Program-made: the position numbers and the translations under genes
DNA from: Maribacter cobaltidurans
Lineage (GTDB): Bacteria; Bacteroidota; Bacteroidia; Flavobacteriales; Flavobacteriaceae
Reading direction: 5' to 3'
Length of the DNA stretch: 64,000 nt
Assembly (NCBI RefSeq): GCF_002269385.1
Contig: NZ_CP022957.1
Coordinates: 2,475,001-2,539,000 of the forward strand
Notes under the pieces: generated by a model
Databases searched by the model: none
Told to the model about the DNA's origin: nothing
Seen by the model: only the letters and a program-made list of their open reading frames with translations
Shown: piece by piece, positions 9,475 to 18,387 of the stretch
Position numbering within the stretch: position 1 is the stretch's first letter
How the letters are laid out: each line of letters starts with the position of its first letter

Positions 9475-10503
9475 TTACTTGATCAGAATACTCTTATATC
9501 TTTCCAAATTTTTCAATGCTATTCCGGTTCCCCGAACAACCGCTCTTAAAGGGTCTTCAGCTATGTAGACAGGTAAATCCGTCTTTTGGGAAAGCCTTCT
9601 ATCCAAGCCTCGTAACATGGAACCCCCACCGGCCAAGTAGATTCCGGTGTTATAAATATCGGCGGCCAATTCAGGAGGAGTTTGTGATAAGGTTTCCATT
9701 ACTGCATCTTCGACCCTAAGAATGGACTTGTCCAGGGCCTTGGCAATCTCGCGATAGGATATTTGTACCTGTTTTGGCTTACCTGTTAAAAGGTCGCGAC
9801 CTTGAACAGATTTTTCTTCAGGGGGCGACTGTAAATCTTCGGTAGCCGAACCAATTTCAATTTTAATGGCTTCGGCAGTACTCTCGCCAACATATAAATT
9901 ATGTTGGGTACGCATATAATAAATAATGTCGTTTGTAAATACATCACCGGCTATCTTTACCGATTTATCACAAACAATACCACCTAAAGCAATTACTGCA
10001 ATTTCCGTAGTACCACCACCTATATCAACAATCATGTTTCCCTTAGGCTGCATGATGTCCAAACCGATACCTATTGCGGCAGCCATAGGTTCATGTATCA
10101 AGTAAACCTCTTTTCCGTTAACCCTTTCTGCAGATTCTTTTACAGCTCGCATTTCCACTTCTGTAATACCCGATGGTATGCAAATAACCATTCTCAAAGC
10201 AGGCGGAAACCATTTTTTCTTTAAAGCAGGAATGTTTTTGATGAACATATTGATCATCTTTTCAGATGCATCAAAATCTGCTATTACACCGTCTTTTAGA
10301 GGCCTAATCGTTTTTATGTTTTCATGGGTTTTTCCTTGCATCATGTTGGCTTCTTTACCAACTGCAATTATTTTTCCACTTACTCTATCCCTGGCTACAA
10401 TGGACGGACTGTCTACCACGACTTTGTCCATGTGAATGATTAGGGTGTTAGCCGTACCTAAGTCTATAGCTATTTCCTCGGTCAAGAAGTCAAAAAATCC
10501 CAT
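9475..10503 (-). CDS. mreB: Rod shape-determining protein MreB (bacterial actin)
   Basis: MreB forms ATP-dependent filaments at the inner membrane that steer the elongation machinery. The 342-residue length is normal. Actin-fold phosphate loops are clear: IAIDLGTANTLI near the N-terminus and MIVDIGGGTTEIAVI in the middle, with GTGIALKNL near the C-terminus. It is the first gene of the shape operon and has a -7 element (TACTTTTG) in the 56-base gap after purH, so it can be transcribed separately. Confidence 0.97.
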   Translation of the reverse strand: MGFFDFLTEEIAIDLGTANTLIIHMDKVVVDSPSIVARDRVSGKIIAVGKEANMMQGKTHENIKTIRPLKDGVIADFDASEKMINMFIKNIPALKKKWFPPALRMVICIPSGITEVEMRAVKESAERVNGKEVYLIHEPMAAAIGIGLDIMQPKGNMIVDIGGGTTEIAVIALGGIVCDKSVKIAGDVFTNDIIYYMRTQHNLYVGESTAEAIKIEIGSATEDLQSPPEEKSVQGRDLLTGKPKQVQISYREIAKALDKSILRVEDAVMETLSQTPPELAADIYNTGIYLAGGGSMLRGLDRRLSQKTDLPVYIAEDPLRAVVRGTGIALKNLERYKSILIK

Positions 10504-10545
10504 ATGATAGTATTTGGTTATGGATTAGGGGGTGCAATACATCGA

Positions 10546-10553
10546 CAAAAGTA
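10546..10553 (-). promoter_or_regulatory. -7 promoter element for mreB
   Basis: On the minus strand TACTTTTG matches the Bacteroidota -7 consensus TAnnTTTG exactly, 43 bases upstream of the mreB ATG. No perfect TTG lies at the -33 position, so this is a partial promoter match. Confidence 0.55.
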
Positions 10554-10559
10554 GTAAAT

Positions 10560-12092
10560 TTAATGCTTAAAATGACGTGTGCCAGTCATCACCATAGAAA
10601 TATCATTTTCATTGCAATAATCTATGCTCAACTGATCTTTAATTGATCCCCCGGGCTGTATCACGCTTGTAATTCCTGCCTTGCCTGCAATCTCTACACA
10701 ATCTGGAAACGGGAAGAATGCATCACTGGCCATAACCGCTCCCTTTAAATCGAAATTAAACGAGTTTGCCTTATGTATGGCCTGGTTCAAGGCATCCACT
10801 CTGGAGGTCTGACCGGTTCCGCTGGCACATAGCTGTTTGTTCTTGGTCAGCACTATAGTGTTGGATTTTGTATGCTTGCAAATTTTGGATGCAAACAAAA
10901 GATCCTCCAACTCTTGATCGGTTGGTTGGGTTTTGGTAGCATGACTTACATCTGCCAGAGCATCGGTCTTATGGTCTTTTTCTTGGAGTAATATTCCGTT
11001 CAGGCATGTTCTTACTTGCATTTCAGGCATATCTACTTCGTTCAGTACTAAAATAATCCTGTTCTTTTTCCCTTTTAAAATTTCCAAGGCATCTGCCGCA
11101 TAACTTGGTGCAATGACTACTTCACAAAAAAGTTTATGAATTTCCTCCGCCGTATCCTTGTCTATTTCCTTGTTGCTGATCAGTACTCCTCCAAAGGCCG
11201 ATACTGGGTCGCCGGCCAATGCATCTACATAAGCCTGATGCAATGTGTCCCTTTGCGCCAATCCACAAGCATTATTGTGTTTTAGAATGGCAAACGTAGG
11301 TGCTTCGTTCTTAAATTCTAGCATCAAGTTTACAGCGGCATCTACATCTAACAAATTATTGTAAGAGAGTTCCTTACCGTGCAATTTGGAGAACATGGCG
11401 TCAAAATCCCCAAAGAAAAATCCCTTTTGATGCGGGTTTTCTCCATAACGCAATACTTTTCCCTGTGTTTCGCTAACCTTTAGGGCCGCAATGTCATGAT
11501 TTTTGTTAAAATAGTTGAAAATAGCGGAATCGTAATGGGATGATACATTGAATGATTTTGTCGCAAACCTCCTTCGTTCTTCCAATGTAGTTTCCCCTTC
11601 GTTTTTGGACATTACCTCCAAAAATTCAGCATAGTCCTCCATGGAGGAAACGCAAATCACATCCTTGTAGTTTTTGGCTGCTGCCCTGATCAATGATATA
11701 CCACCAATATCAATTTTTTCAATAATATCTTGTTCCGAAGCCCCACTTGCAACCGTTTTTTCGAAAGGGTAGAGATCTACGATTACGATGTCCAATTGAG
11801 GGATGTCAAACTCTTCCAGTTGGGCAACATCGTTTTCGTTGTCCTGCCTGTTTAGAATACCTCCAAAGACTTTGGGATGCAATGTTTTAACTCTTCCCCC
11901 TAAAATGGAAGGGTAGCTAGTAACGTCCTCTACCGGGATTACATCAATACCCAGATCTTTAATGAACTTCTCTGTACCTCCAGTGGAATAAATGGTTATG
12001 CCTAGTTCTTGAAATTTCTTAACGATGGGCTCTAGGCCATCTTTATGGAATACTGAAATAAGGGCCGAGGATGCTTTTTTTGAGCTGCTCAT
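10560..12092 (-). CDS. purH: Bifunctional AICAR transformylase/IMP cyclohydrolase PurH
   Basis: PurH carries out the last two steps of IMP synthesis: formylation of AICAR and ring closure. The 510-residue protein has an N-terminal methylglyoxal-synthase-like cyclohydrolase domain (about 1-190; GITIYSTGGTEKFI, LGGRVKTLHPKVFGGIL) and a C-terminal transformylase domain with KHNNACG and SDAFFPFPD. The gene stands between the GAF-domain gene and mreB on the same strand, with its own -7 element upstream. Confidence 0.97.
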   Translation of the reverse strand: MSSSKKASSALISVFHKDGLEPIVKKFQELGITIYSTGGTEKFIKDLGIDVIPVEDVTSYPSILGGRVKTLHPKVFGGILNRQDNENDVAQLEEFDIPQLDIVIVDLYPFEKTVASGASEQDIIEKIDIGGISLIRAAAKNYKDVICVSSMEDYAEFLEVMSKNEGETTLEERRRFATKSFNVSSHYDSAIFNYFNKNHDIAALKVSETQGKVLRYGENPHQKGFFFGDFDAMFSKLHGKELSYNNLLDVDAAVNLMLEFKNEAPTFAILKHNNACGLAQRDTLHQAYVDALAGDPVSAFGGVLISNKEIDKDTAEEIHKLFCEVVIAPSYAADALEILKGKKNRIILVLNEVDMPEMQVRTCLNGILLQEKDHKTDALADVSHATKTQPTDQELEDLLFASKICKHTKSNTIVLTKNKQLCASGTGQTSRVDALNQAIHKANSFNFDLKGAVMASDAFFPFPDCVEIAGKAGITSVIQPGGSIKDQLSIDYCNENDISMVMTGTRHFKH

Positions 12093-12124
12093 TTGTGGGT
12101 GCTTAAGGTTAACGATTAAGGCAA

Positions 12125-12132
12125 CAAAAGTA
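12125..12132 (-). promoter_or_regulatory. -7 promoter element for purH
   Basis: TACTTTTG on the minus strand matches TAnnTTTG exactly, 33 bases upstream of the purH ATG. A TTG at the expected -33 distance is absent. Confidence 0.55.
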
Positions 12133-12184
12133 CCTTTTTTGATGCTAAAAAAGAGTTGAGTTTATCAACAAAAACACTAAAGTT

Positions 12185-12634
12185 TTAAAGAATTTTAGAG
12201 ACCTCGCTATTGATGAACTCCAAGAATCGCTCATCCTCTTCAGTAAATGGGTCCAACGTGTTGGAATCTATATCTATTTGTCCAATATTTTCCCCGTTGA
12301 CGAATAGCGGTACCACAATTTCTGACTTAACGGTGATACTACAGGCAATGTAGTTATCCTGACCCTTAACATCGGGCACAACAAAGTTTTGGTTGCTAAC
12401 CGCAACCTGTCCGCAAATCCCCTTTCCAAATGGAATGATGGTATGGTCTGTTGGCGCACCTGCGTAGGGTCCTAATTTTAGTTCTTCCTTGTCTCCGTTC
12501 CTGAAATAAAATCCTACCCAGTCATAATGGTCTATACTCTCCTTTAAGAGTTCGCAAATTTCCTGAAGTTTTATTTCCGTTGAGTTATCCGATTCTAAAA
12601 TGGTAACGATTAGAGGTTTTAAGGAAGTGAACAT
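12185..12634 (-). CDS. GAF-domain protein related to free methionine-(R)-sulfoxide reductase
   Basis: A 149-residue single GAF domain of the fRMsr (MsrC) family, which reduces free methionine-R-sulfoxide. Two of the three family cysteines are here: Cys74 in GKGICG and Cys98 in YIACS, 24 residues apart just as Cys94 and Cys118 are in the E. coli enzyme. The position of the third (E. coli Cys84) is His64. The protein may therefore use another reducing route or be a ligand-binding GAF protein. It fits functionally with msrA and msrB 9 kb away. It is divergent from the small basic peptide gene at 12860. Confidence 0.8.
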   Translation of the reverse strand: MFTSLKPLIVTILESDNSTEIKLQEICELLKESIDHYDWVGFYFRNGDKEELKLGPYAGAPTDHTIIPFGKGICGQVAVSNQNFVVPDVKGQDNYIACSITVKSEIVVPLFVNGENIGQIDIDSNTLDPFTEEDERFLEFINSEVSKIL

Positions 12635-12750
12635 TATAGCAAATTTTTAAGCGATAAAATTGGGGTTAAACCTTTAGAAAAACAATGGTTTTCCAATAAA
12701 TTTTAATTTATACCCTTTATGGTGTAACTATATGATTAACAAATAGATAA

Positions 12751-12764
12751 AAAGATTAATCTTT
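12751..12764. repeat. 14-bp perfect palindrome upstream of the basic peptide gene
   Basis: AAAGATTAATCTTT is a perfect palindrome in the 225-base gap between the divergent GAF gene and the 12860 gene. It could be an operator. Its right half runs into AATCTTTG, a near match to a -7 element. Confidence 0.4.
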
Positions 12765-12859
12765 GTTGCTTATATATTTTAGTTAATATTTTCTTAACAA
12801 AAATATCACGAATCACAATCTGAAATACATTAGCGCAAATTTCTATTAATTAGATACCA

Positions 12860-12958
12860 ATGGCACAAGCAAAATCGGCTGGAAAACCAGCTGCAAAGCC
12901 TTCACCAGCTAAAGCTGGAAAAAAGGCTGCTCCAAAAGCTGCTCCTAGAAAGAAGTAG
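12860..12958 (+). CDS. Very small basic Ala/Lys/Pro-rich protein (32 aa), histone-tail-like
   Basis: A 33-codon frame starts at ATG 12860 and ends at TAG 12958; an in-frame TAG at 12851 fixes this ATG as the first possible start. The product begins MAQAKSAGKPAAKP and ends AAPKAAPRKK. It has nine Lys, one Arg, eleven Ala, five Pro and no acidic residue. Such AKP-rich chains resemble the DNA-binding tails of histone H1-like proteins and some HU variants. A clear terminator follows 43 bases after the stop, which argues that this is a real transcription unit. DNA or RNA binding is inference; I do not recognise a named family. Confidence 0.7.
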   Translation: MAQAKSAGKPAAKPSPAKAGKKAAPKAAPRKK

Positions 12959-13001
12959 TCATGTTCGGGCTTATGGGATAAGTCCTTACTTTTGGAAAAA
13001 T

Positions 13002-13037
13002 AAACCACCTTTTGTAAAGAAAGAAGGTGGTTTTTTT
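13002..13037 (+). terminator. Terminator of the 32-aa basic peptide gene
   Basis: Arms AAACCACCTT (13002-13011) and AAGGTGGTTT (13024-13033) form a 10-bp stem with a 12-base loop, and the T run continues to 13037. It points in the plus direction. Confidence 0.85.
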
Positions 13038-13050
13038 ATGACCTGAAATA

Positions 13051-13085
13051 AAAAAACTGCCCAATATTTATTGGACAGTTTTTTA
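13051..13085 (-). terminator. Terminator of groS-groL
   Basis: AAAAAACTGCCCAA and TTGGACAGTTTTTT flank a short loop. In minus-strand RNA every base pairs (one G-U), and a U run ends the hairpin, so it fits the groL transcript that stops at 13129. Confidence 0.8.
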
Positions 13086-13095
13086 AATACTCATT

Positions 13096-13128
13096 TGCCA
13101 ATGGCTACTTGGCAGTGGCGGCTCGCCA

Positions 13129-13130
<2 letters not shown>
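13096..13130. repeat. Two small hairpins at the groL 3' end (GGCTAC-type element)
   Basis: TGCCAA (13096-13101) and TTGGCA (13109-13114) enclose TGGCTAC. Directly next to this, AGTGGCG (13114-13120) and CGCCACT (13124-13130) form a second hairpin that covers the groL stop codon. The GC-rich words stand out from the AT-rich surroundings and resemble short dispersed repeats. Confidence 0.4.
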
Positions 13131-14766
<1,636 letters not shown>

Positions 14767-14796
14767 TTATTTTAACTTTTGGCCTTTGGTTTATTG

Positions 14797-14870
14797 CCTG
14801 TGGCCGTTAATTGTTTTTCTGTTTTTTTAATTTTTAGGATAGACTACTTTCCTGTGTCCAGTAGCCGTTT
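14797..14870. repeat. Repeated GC-rich words in the groS-groL gap
   Basis: CCTGTGGCCGTT (14797-14808) is echoed by CCTGTG (14851-14856) and GCCGTTT (14864-14870). Both stand in otherwise AT-rich spacer. They look like decayed copies of a short repeat related to the GGCTAC-type words after groL. Confidence 0.35.
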
Positions 14871-14875
14871 GCTAT

Positions 14876-15154
14876 TTAGATAATAGCTAAAATGTCGCTT
14901 TCACGCATCATAAGGTAATCAGAACCATCTAACTTTAATTCTGTACCGGCATATTTTCCGTAAAGAACAGTATCACCAACCTTCACAGTAACTTTTTCGT
15001 CTTTGGTACCCGGCCCTACGGCAACAACTTTTCCCCTTTGAGGTTTCTCCTTTGCCGTATCTGGAATATAAATTCCTGACGCAGTTTTTGTTTCAGCCGC
15101 CATTGGCTCAATAAGAACTCTGTCCGCCAATGGTTTGATATTAACTTTAGCCAT
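14876..15154 (-). CDS. groS: Co-chaperonin GroES
   Basis: The 10-kDa lid of the chaperonin. The 92-residue protein has the family start ([12 protein letters not shown]), the mobile loop ([13 protein letters not shown]) and [25 protein letters not shown] at the end. It is the first gene of groS-groL. No CIRCE operator is present upstream; instead there is a sigma54-like -24/-12 element at 15199-15213. Confidence 0.98.
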   Translation of the reverse strand: MAKVNIKPLADRVLIEPMAAETKTASGIYIPDTAKEKPQRGKVVAVGPGTKDEKVTVKVGDTVLYGKYAGTELKLDGSDYLMMRESDILAII

Positions 15155-15198
15155 AATATTTAAATTTTAAATTGATTTTTAAGTTTCATCCTTAATAG

Positions 15199-15213
15199 GC
15201 AGAAATTATGCCA
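15199..15213 (-). promoter_or_regulatory. Putative sigma54 (-24/-12) promoter of groS-groL
   Basis: The minus strand reads TGGCATAATTTCTGC. The GG and GC dinucleotides are 10 bases apart, as required for RpoN promoters, and TGGCA is a perfect -24 half. The -12 half is CTGC instead of TTGC. The predicted start would lie about 33 bases before the groS ATG. The gap before it contains the secG terminator, so groS needs its own promoter. Not tested; the match is visual. Confidence 0.6.
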
Positions 15214-15241
15214 TTGCTTAAAAACTGACACATTGTAAAAC

Positions 15242-15274
15242 AAAAATGCCAGCTTGTCATTAAGCTGGCATTTT
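15242..15274 (-). terminator. Terminator of the miaB-lptE-secG operon
   Basis: AAAATGCCAGCTT (15243-15255) and AAGCTGGCATTTT (15262-15274) form a 13-bp perfect stem. Read on the minus strand it ends in a T run, 23 bases after the secG stop. Confidence 0.85.
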
Positions 15275-15296
15275 ATATAAGTTTTTAATCACCTAT

Positions 15297-15656
15297 CTAT
15301 AAACTATCATTGGGTGTAGTTTCATTTGTGGCAGGTGGGGTAACTTCTTCTGGCAATGTTTCCGGAACGGTAGTCTCTATATCATCTCCCTGTAATAATC
15401 TGGAATCTGCATCGCCAAAGTTTCCTTTTAAGGCTATATTGGATGTCAAGATCAAAACGACCAAAAGTCCGGCCAAGGTCCAAGTACTCTTATCCAAAAA
15501 GTCGCCCGTCTTCTTAACACCTCCTACAACTTGATTTCCTCCTCCACCGAAAGAAGATGATAACCCTCCTCCTTTAGGGTTCTGTACCATAATTACCAAT
15601 ACCAATAAAAAGCAAACAATTATGATCAGTATCAGGAATATTGAAAATGTACTCAT
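15297..15656 (-). CDS. secG: Preprotein translocase subunit SecG
   Basis: SecG is a small integral membrane part of the SecYEG channel. The 119-residue protein has two hydrophobic helices (about 3-24 and 58-77) joined by the typical MVQNPKGGGLSSSFGGGG loop. The acidic, Thr/Pro-rich C-terminal tail is common in Bacteroidota SecG. It is the last gene of the operon, 5 bases after the TPR gene. Confidence 0.95.
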   Translation of the reverse strand: MSTFSIFLILIIIVCFLLVLVIMVQNPKGGGLSSSFGGGGNQVVGGVKKTGDFLDKSTWTLAGLLVVLILTSNIALKGNFGDADSRLLQGDDIETTVPETLPEEVTPPATNETTPNDSL

Positions 15657-15661
15657 TTTAC

Positions 15662-16546
15662 CTACTTGTTTTCTTGTTGAATTTTTTGTACCGATTTTAT
15701 TCGGTCTGCAAAGAAACTACTTTTTTCCGGATATTTCAAACTTAAAATTTTGTATGCCTGAATGGCTTTTTTATACTTTTTCTGCTCCAGATAAACCCGT
15801 GCCAAAGTTTCTGTCATCAACTCGTTTTTATCAATCCTTACAGAGTCCTTTGGATTGAAGGATGGCTTAATGTTTTCTTTTGGAACTATTTTGGGATTCT
15901 CTGCAATAAACTTATCGATGATATCGAACTTTTGTTTTTTAAGTGAGGCATTATCGGATGGGTTATCCCTTTTGGTTTTGGGTTTGCTCTTTTCTGTTTT
16001 GGGTGTTGTACTTTCCCTATCTATTTTTTTCTTGGAGGTTAACTGCAGCCATTCCGCAAAGGAGTATTTTTCTTTTTTATCAAAGTCTAGGGGTTCACCT
16101 ATTTCCAAGGACTTGGCCTCTTTTGATGTTTCTTTGCTAGAAAAAATTTCAGGGTCCAGAATATTTTCCGCATCCTGGATATCCTGGGGCAGAGGCTTGT
16201 CCTCAGACTCTTCTATCAAATGTTTTTCCTTTTCCGTTTTGTCAACCGGTTCCGCGGTATCCAAATAATCGACATTGCCGGTGGATCCGGTCAGGTCATA
16301 CCGCAAAAAATCCTTAGAGGTAATAAAGTCGAATAAAACGTCCCTGTCCGTCGTGTAGGCAGCCGTGGTTTTTAATGCTTTGTTGTATTTATAGCTATTG
16401 AGGTTTTTTAGCCCTTTCAAGTGTAATGCCCTTGCAGCTTGGAAATAAGGGTATTCTTCTATTATATCCTCCAGTTGCTTCGTTTGTAACGGGTCAACGA
16501 CTTTGTTGGGGTTTTCAAGGAAGTATGTAAAATCCGTTATTGTCAT
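15662..16546 (-). CDS. TPR-like protein of unknown function (LptE-SecG operon)
   Basis: A 294-residue protein without a signal peptide. Residues about 1-95 are helical and include a YPYFQAARALHLKGLK segment. The middle is long, acidic and low in complexity, probably disordered. The C-terminus has one clear TPR-like helix pair (ETLARVYLEQKKYKKAIQAY). It sits between lptE (3-base gap) and secG (5-base gap), an arrangement I know from Flavobacteriia. Function unknown; a protein-protein interaction role at the envelope is a guess. Confidence 0.75.
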   Translation of the reverse strand: MTITDFTYFLENPNKVVDPLQTKQLEDIIEEYPYFQAARALHLKGLKNLNSYKYNKALKTTAAYTTDRDVLFDFITSKDFLRYDLTGSTGNVDYLDTAEPVDKTEKEKHLIEESEDKPLPQDIQDAENILDPEIFSSKETSKEAKSLEIGEPLDFDKKEKYSFAEWLQLTSKKKIDRESTTPKTEKSKPKTKRDNPSDNASLKKQKFDIIDKFIAENPKIVPKENIKPSFNPKDSVRIDKNELMTETLARVYLEQKKYKKAIQAYKILSLKYPEKSSFFADRIKSVQKIQQENK

Positions 16547-16549
16547 GGG

Positions 16550-17077
16550 TTACCAATCCGCTAGGGATGCATTAAAGATGTCCTGTGTGATTCGTTCAAA
16601 GATGACCTCATGGGCTTCGTCCTTTACTGCCGACAACTGCACGTTTGCCGGGTAATCGTAAAAAAAGGAAAAGCTTTGGTCAAAATCCGCATCGGGATTG
16701 TTTCTGTTGTAAAACCGGGCCTTTACCCTGATGGAAAGTCGGTTTTGGGCCGCAGTTTGTTGTGCAGTTGCGGACATGGGCGAAATCCTATATTCCGTTA
16801 TTTCACCTTCGTATAGGAGATCTGCATTTCCGTTATTTACCAAATCCAAACTAGTCTGGTTCAATATCCTGTTTTGAAGGGCTTGGGTAAAATCCCGGTC
16901 CATACCCGGCTCAAAGGTGGAACCTGGGCTTTGGGTGGCATAATTTTGAAAGTAATTTACCTGAAATGTATCGGCATCAATGGGTCCGGCACCTGTAAAA
17001 TTATAGATTCCACAACCATTCAAGGCTACTATCAGAACCATCAAAAAGATCTTACAAATGGACTTTCCTACCTTCAA
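16550..17077 (-). CDS. LptE-like LPS assembly lipoprotein
   Basis: LptE plugs the LptD barrel that inserts lipopolysaccharide in the outer membrane. The 175-residue protein has a lipoprotein signal ending LNGCGIYNFTG, with Cys22 as the likely lipidated residue. It shows the Bacteroidota LptE pattern: FTQALQNRILNQTSLDLVNNGNADL and LYEGEITEYRISP. The last region contains the expected QDIFNASLADW end. It lies in a tight operon behind the AAA+ activator gene. Confidence 0.85.
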   Translation of the reverse strand: MKVGKSICKIFLMVLIVALNGCGIYNFTGAGPIDADTFQVNYFQNYATQSPGSTFEPGMDRDFTQALQNRILNQTSLDLVNNGNADLLYEGEITEYRISPMSATAQQTAAQNRLSIRVKARFYNRNNPDADFDQSFSFFYDYPANVQLSAVKDEAHEVIFERITQDIFNASLADW

Positions 17078-17096
17078 CTCTTTAAAATTTTTAGAC

Positions 17097-18368
17097 CTAT
17101 AGGTCGTATTGTTTGATTTTTCTATATAACGTTCTTTCCGAGATACCCAACTCCGAAGCTGCGGCCTTTCTTTTGCCCCTATTTCTTTCCAAGGATTTTT
17201 TGATCAGTTCAACTTCCTTTTCCTGTAAAGATAAGGTTTCCTCTTCCTCGATTTCCTCGGCAAAGTGATATTTGTCTTCCTGAGGTGCAGGTGTGTAAGG
17301 CCGTTCTACCTTAGGTTCAGGTAAATGAAGGACCTCTAGGGGCGAAATATCCTGATCTTCTATTTCCTCTTCCTGTTTGTCTCCATAAATTTTTCGAATA
17401 AGGTTTTCATTTTCTTCCTGAACTTTTTGGCTATCATTGTTTTTAAGGAGTTCCATGGTCAACTTTTTAAGATCGTTGAGGTCCCCTTTCATATCGAAAA
17501 GTACTTTATACAGGATTTCCCGTTCATTACTGAAATCACCTTCCGATTTCTTATTGTTTACCACTGCGGGAAGGTTAGAGCCTACATTATGAGGTAGATA
17601 AGCATTTAGCGTGGACGCGCTAATGGAACGATTTTCTTCCAATACGGAAACCTGCTCTGCTATGTTTCGCAGTTGCCTAATATTACCTGGCCATCGGTAT
17701 TTTAAAAGAAGGTCTACGGCACTATCTTCCAGACGTATCGTGGGCATCTTATATTTCTGCCCAAAATCCGAAGCAAACTTTCTGAACAACAAATGGATAT
17801 CTTCCTGTCTTTCCCGCAAAGGCGGTATATTGATTTCAACCGTACTTAACCTGTAATAGAGGTCTTCCCTGAATTTTTCCTTCTTTATGGCCTCGAACAT
17901 ATTTACATTTGTCGCTGCCACGATTCTCACATTGGTCTTCTGAACCTGCGAGGAACCAACCTTAAGAAATTCGCCATTTTCCAGGACCCTAAGTAGTCTA
18001 ACTTGGGTGGTTAATGGAAGTTCCCCAACTTCATCCAAGAAAATGGTACCTCCGTCCGCTACCTCAAAATAACCGCTACGGGTTTGGGTAGCCCCTGTAA
18101 AGGCACCCTTTTCGTGTCCAAATAGTTCACTGTCTATAGTCCCTTCCGGAATAGCACCACAGTTTACCGCAATGTATTTGGCATGCTTTCTATGGGAAAG
18201 AGAATGAATGATTTTGGGTATGGACTCCTTACCAACACCACTTTCCCCGGTTACCAAAACGGATATATCGGTAGGTGCTACCTGTATGGCCTTTTCAATC
18301 GCCCTATTAAGTTTAGGGTCTTGGCCTATAATTTCAAAACGTTGTTTTATACTCTGTATACTTTCCAT
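17097..18368 (-). CDS. Sigma54-dependent transcriptional activator without receiver domain
   Basis: A 423-residue bacterial enhancer-binding protein. The AAA+ domain starts almost at once (residue 12): Walker A is GESGVGKE, the sigma54-contacting loop GAFTGA is intact, Walker B is GGTIFLDEVGEL, and the arginine-finger region follows. A low-complexity acidic linker (about 290-375) leads to a C-terminal Fis-type helix-turn-helix (KRKAAASELGISERTLYRKIKQ). There is no response-regulator or other sensory domain, so activity may be set by abundance or a partner. It is co-transcribed with miaB and lptE (gaps of 19 bases each). Targets are unknown; groESL has a matching type of promoter. Confidence 0.93.
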   Translation of the reverse strand: MESIQSIKQRFEIIGQDPKLNRAIEKAIQVAPTDISVLVTGESGVGKESIPKIIHSLSHRKHAKYIAVNCGAIPEGTIDSELFGHEKGAFTGATQTRSGYFEVADGGTIFLDEVGELPLTTQVRLLRVLENGEFLKVGSSQVQKTNVRIVAATNVNMFEAIKKEKFREDLYYRLSTVEINIPPLRERQEDIHLLFRKFASDFGQKYKMPTIRLEDSAVDLLLKYRWPGNIRQLRNIAEQVSVLEENRSISASTLNAYLPHNVGSNLPAVVNNKKSEGDFSNEREILYKVLFDMKGDLNDLKKLTMELLKNNDSQKVQEENENLIRKIYGDKQEEEIEDQDISPLEVLHLPEPKVERPYTPAPQEDKYHFAEEIEEEETLSLQEKEVELIKKSLERNRGKRKAAASELGISERTLYRKIKQYDL

Positions 18369-18387
18369 TTATAGTACAGTATCTTGC

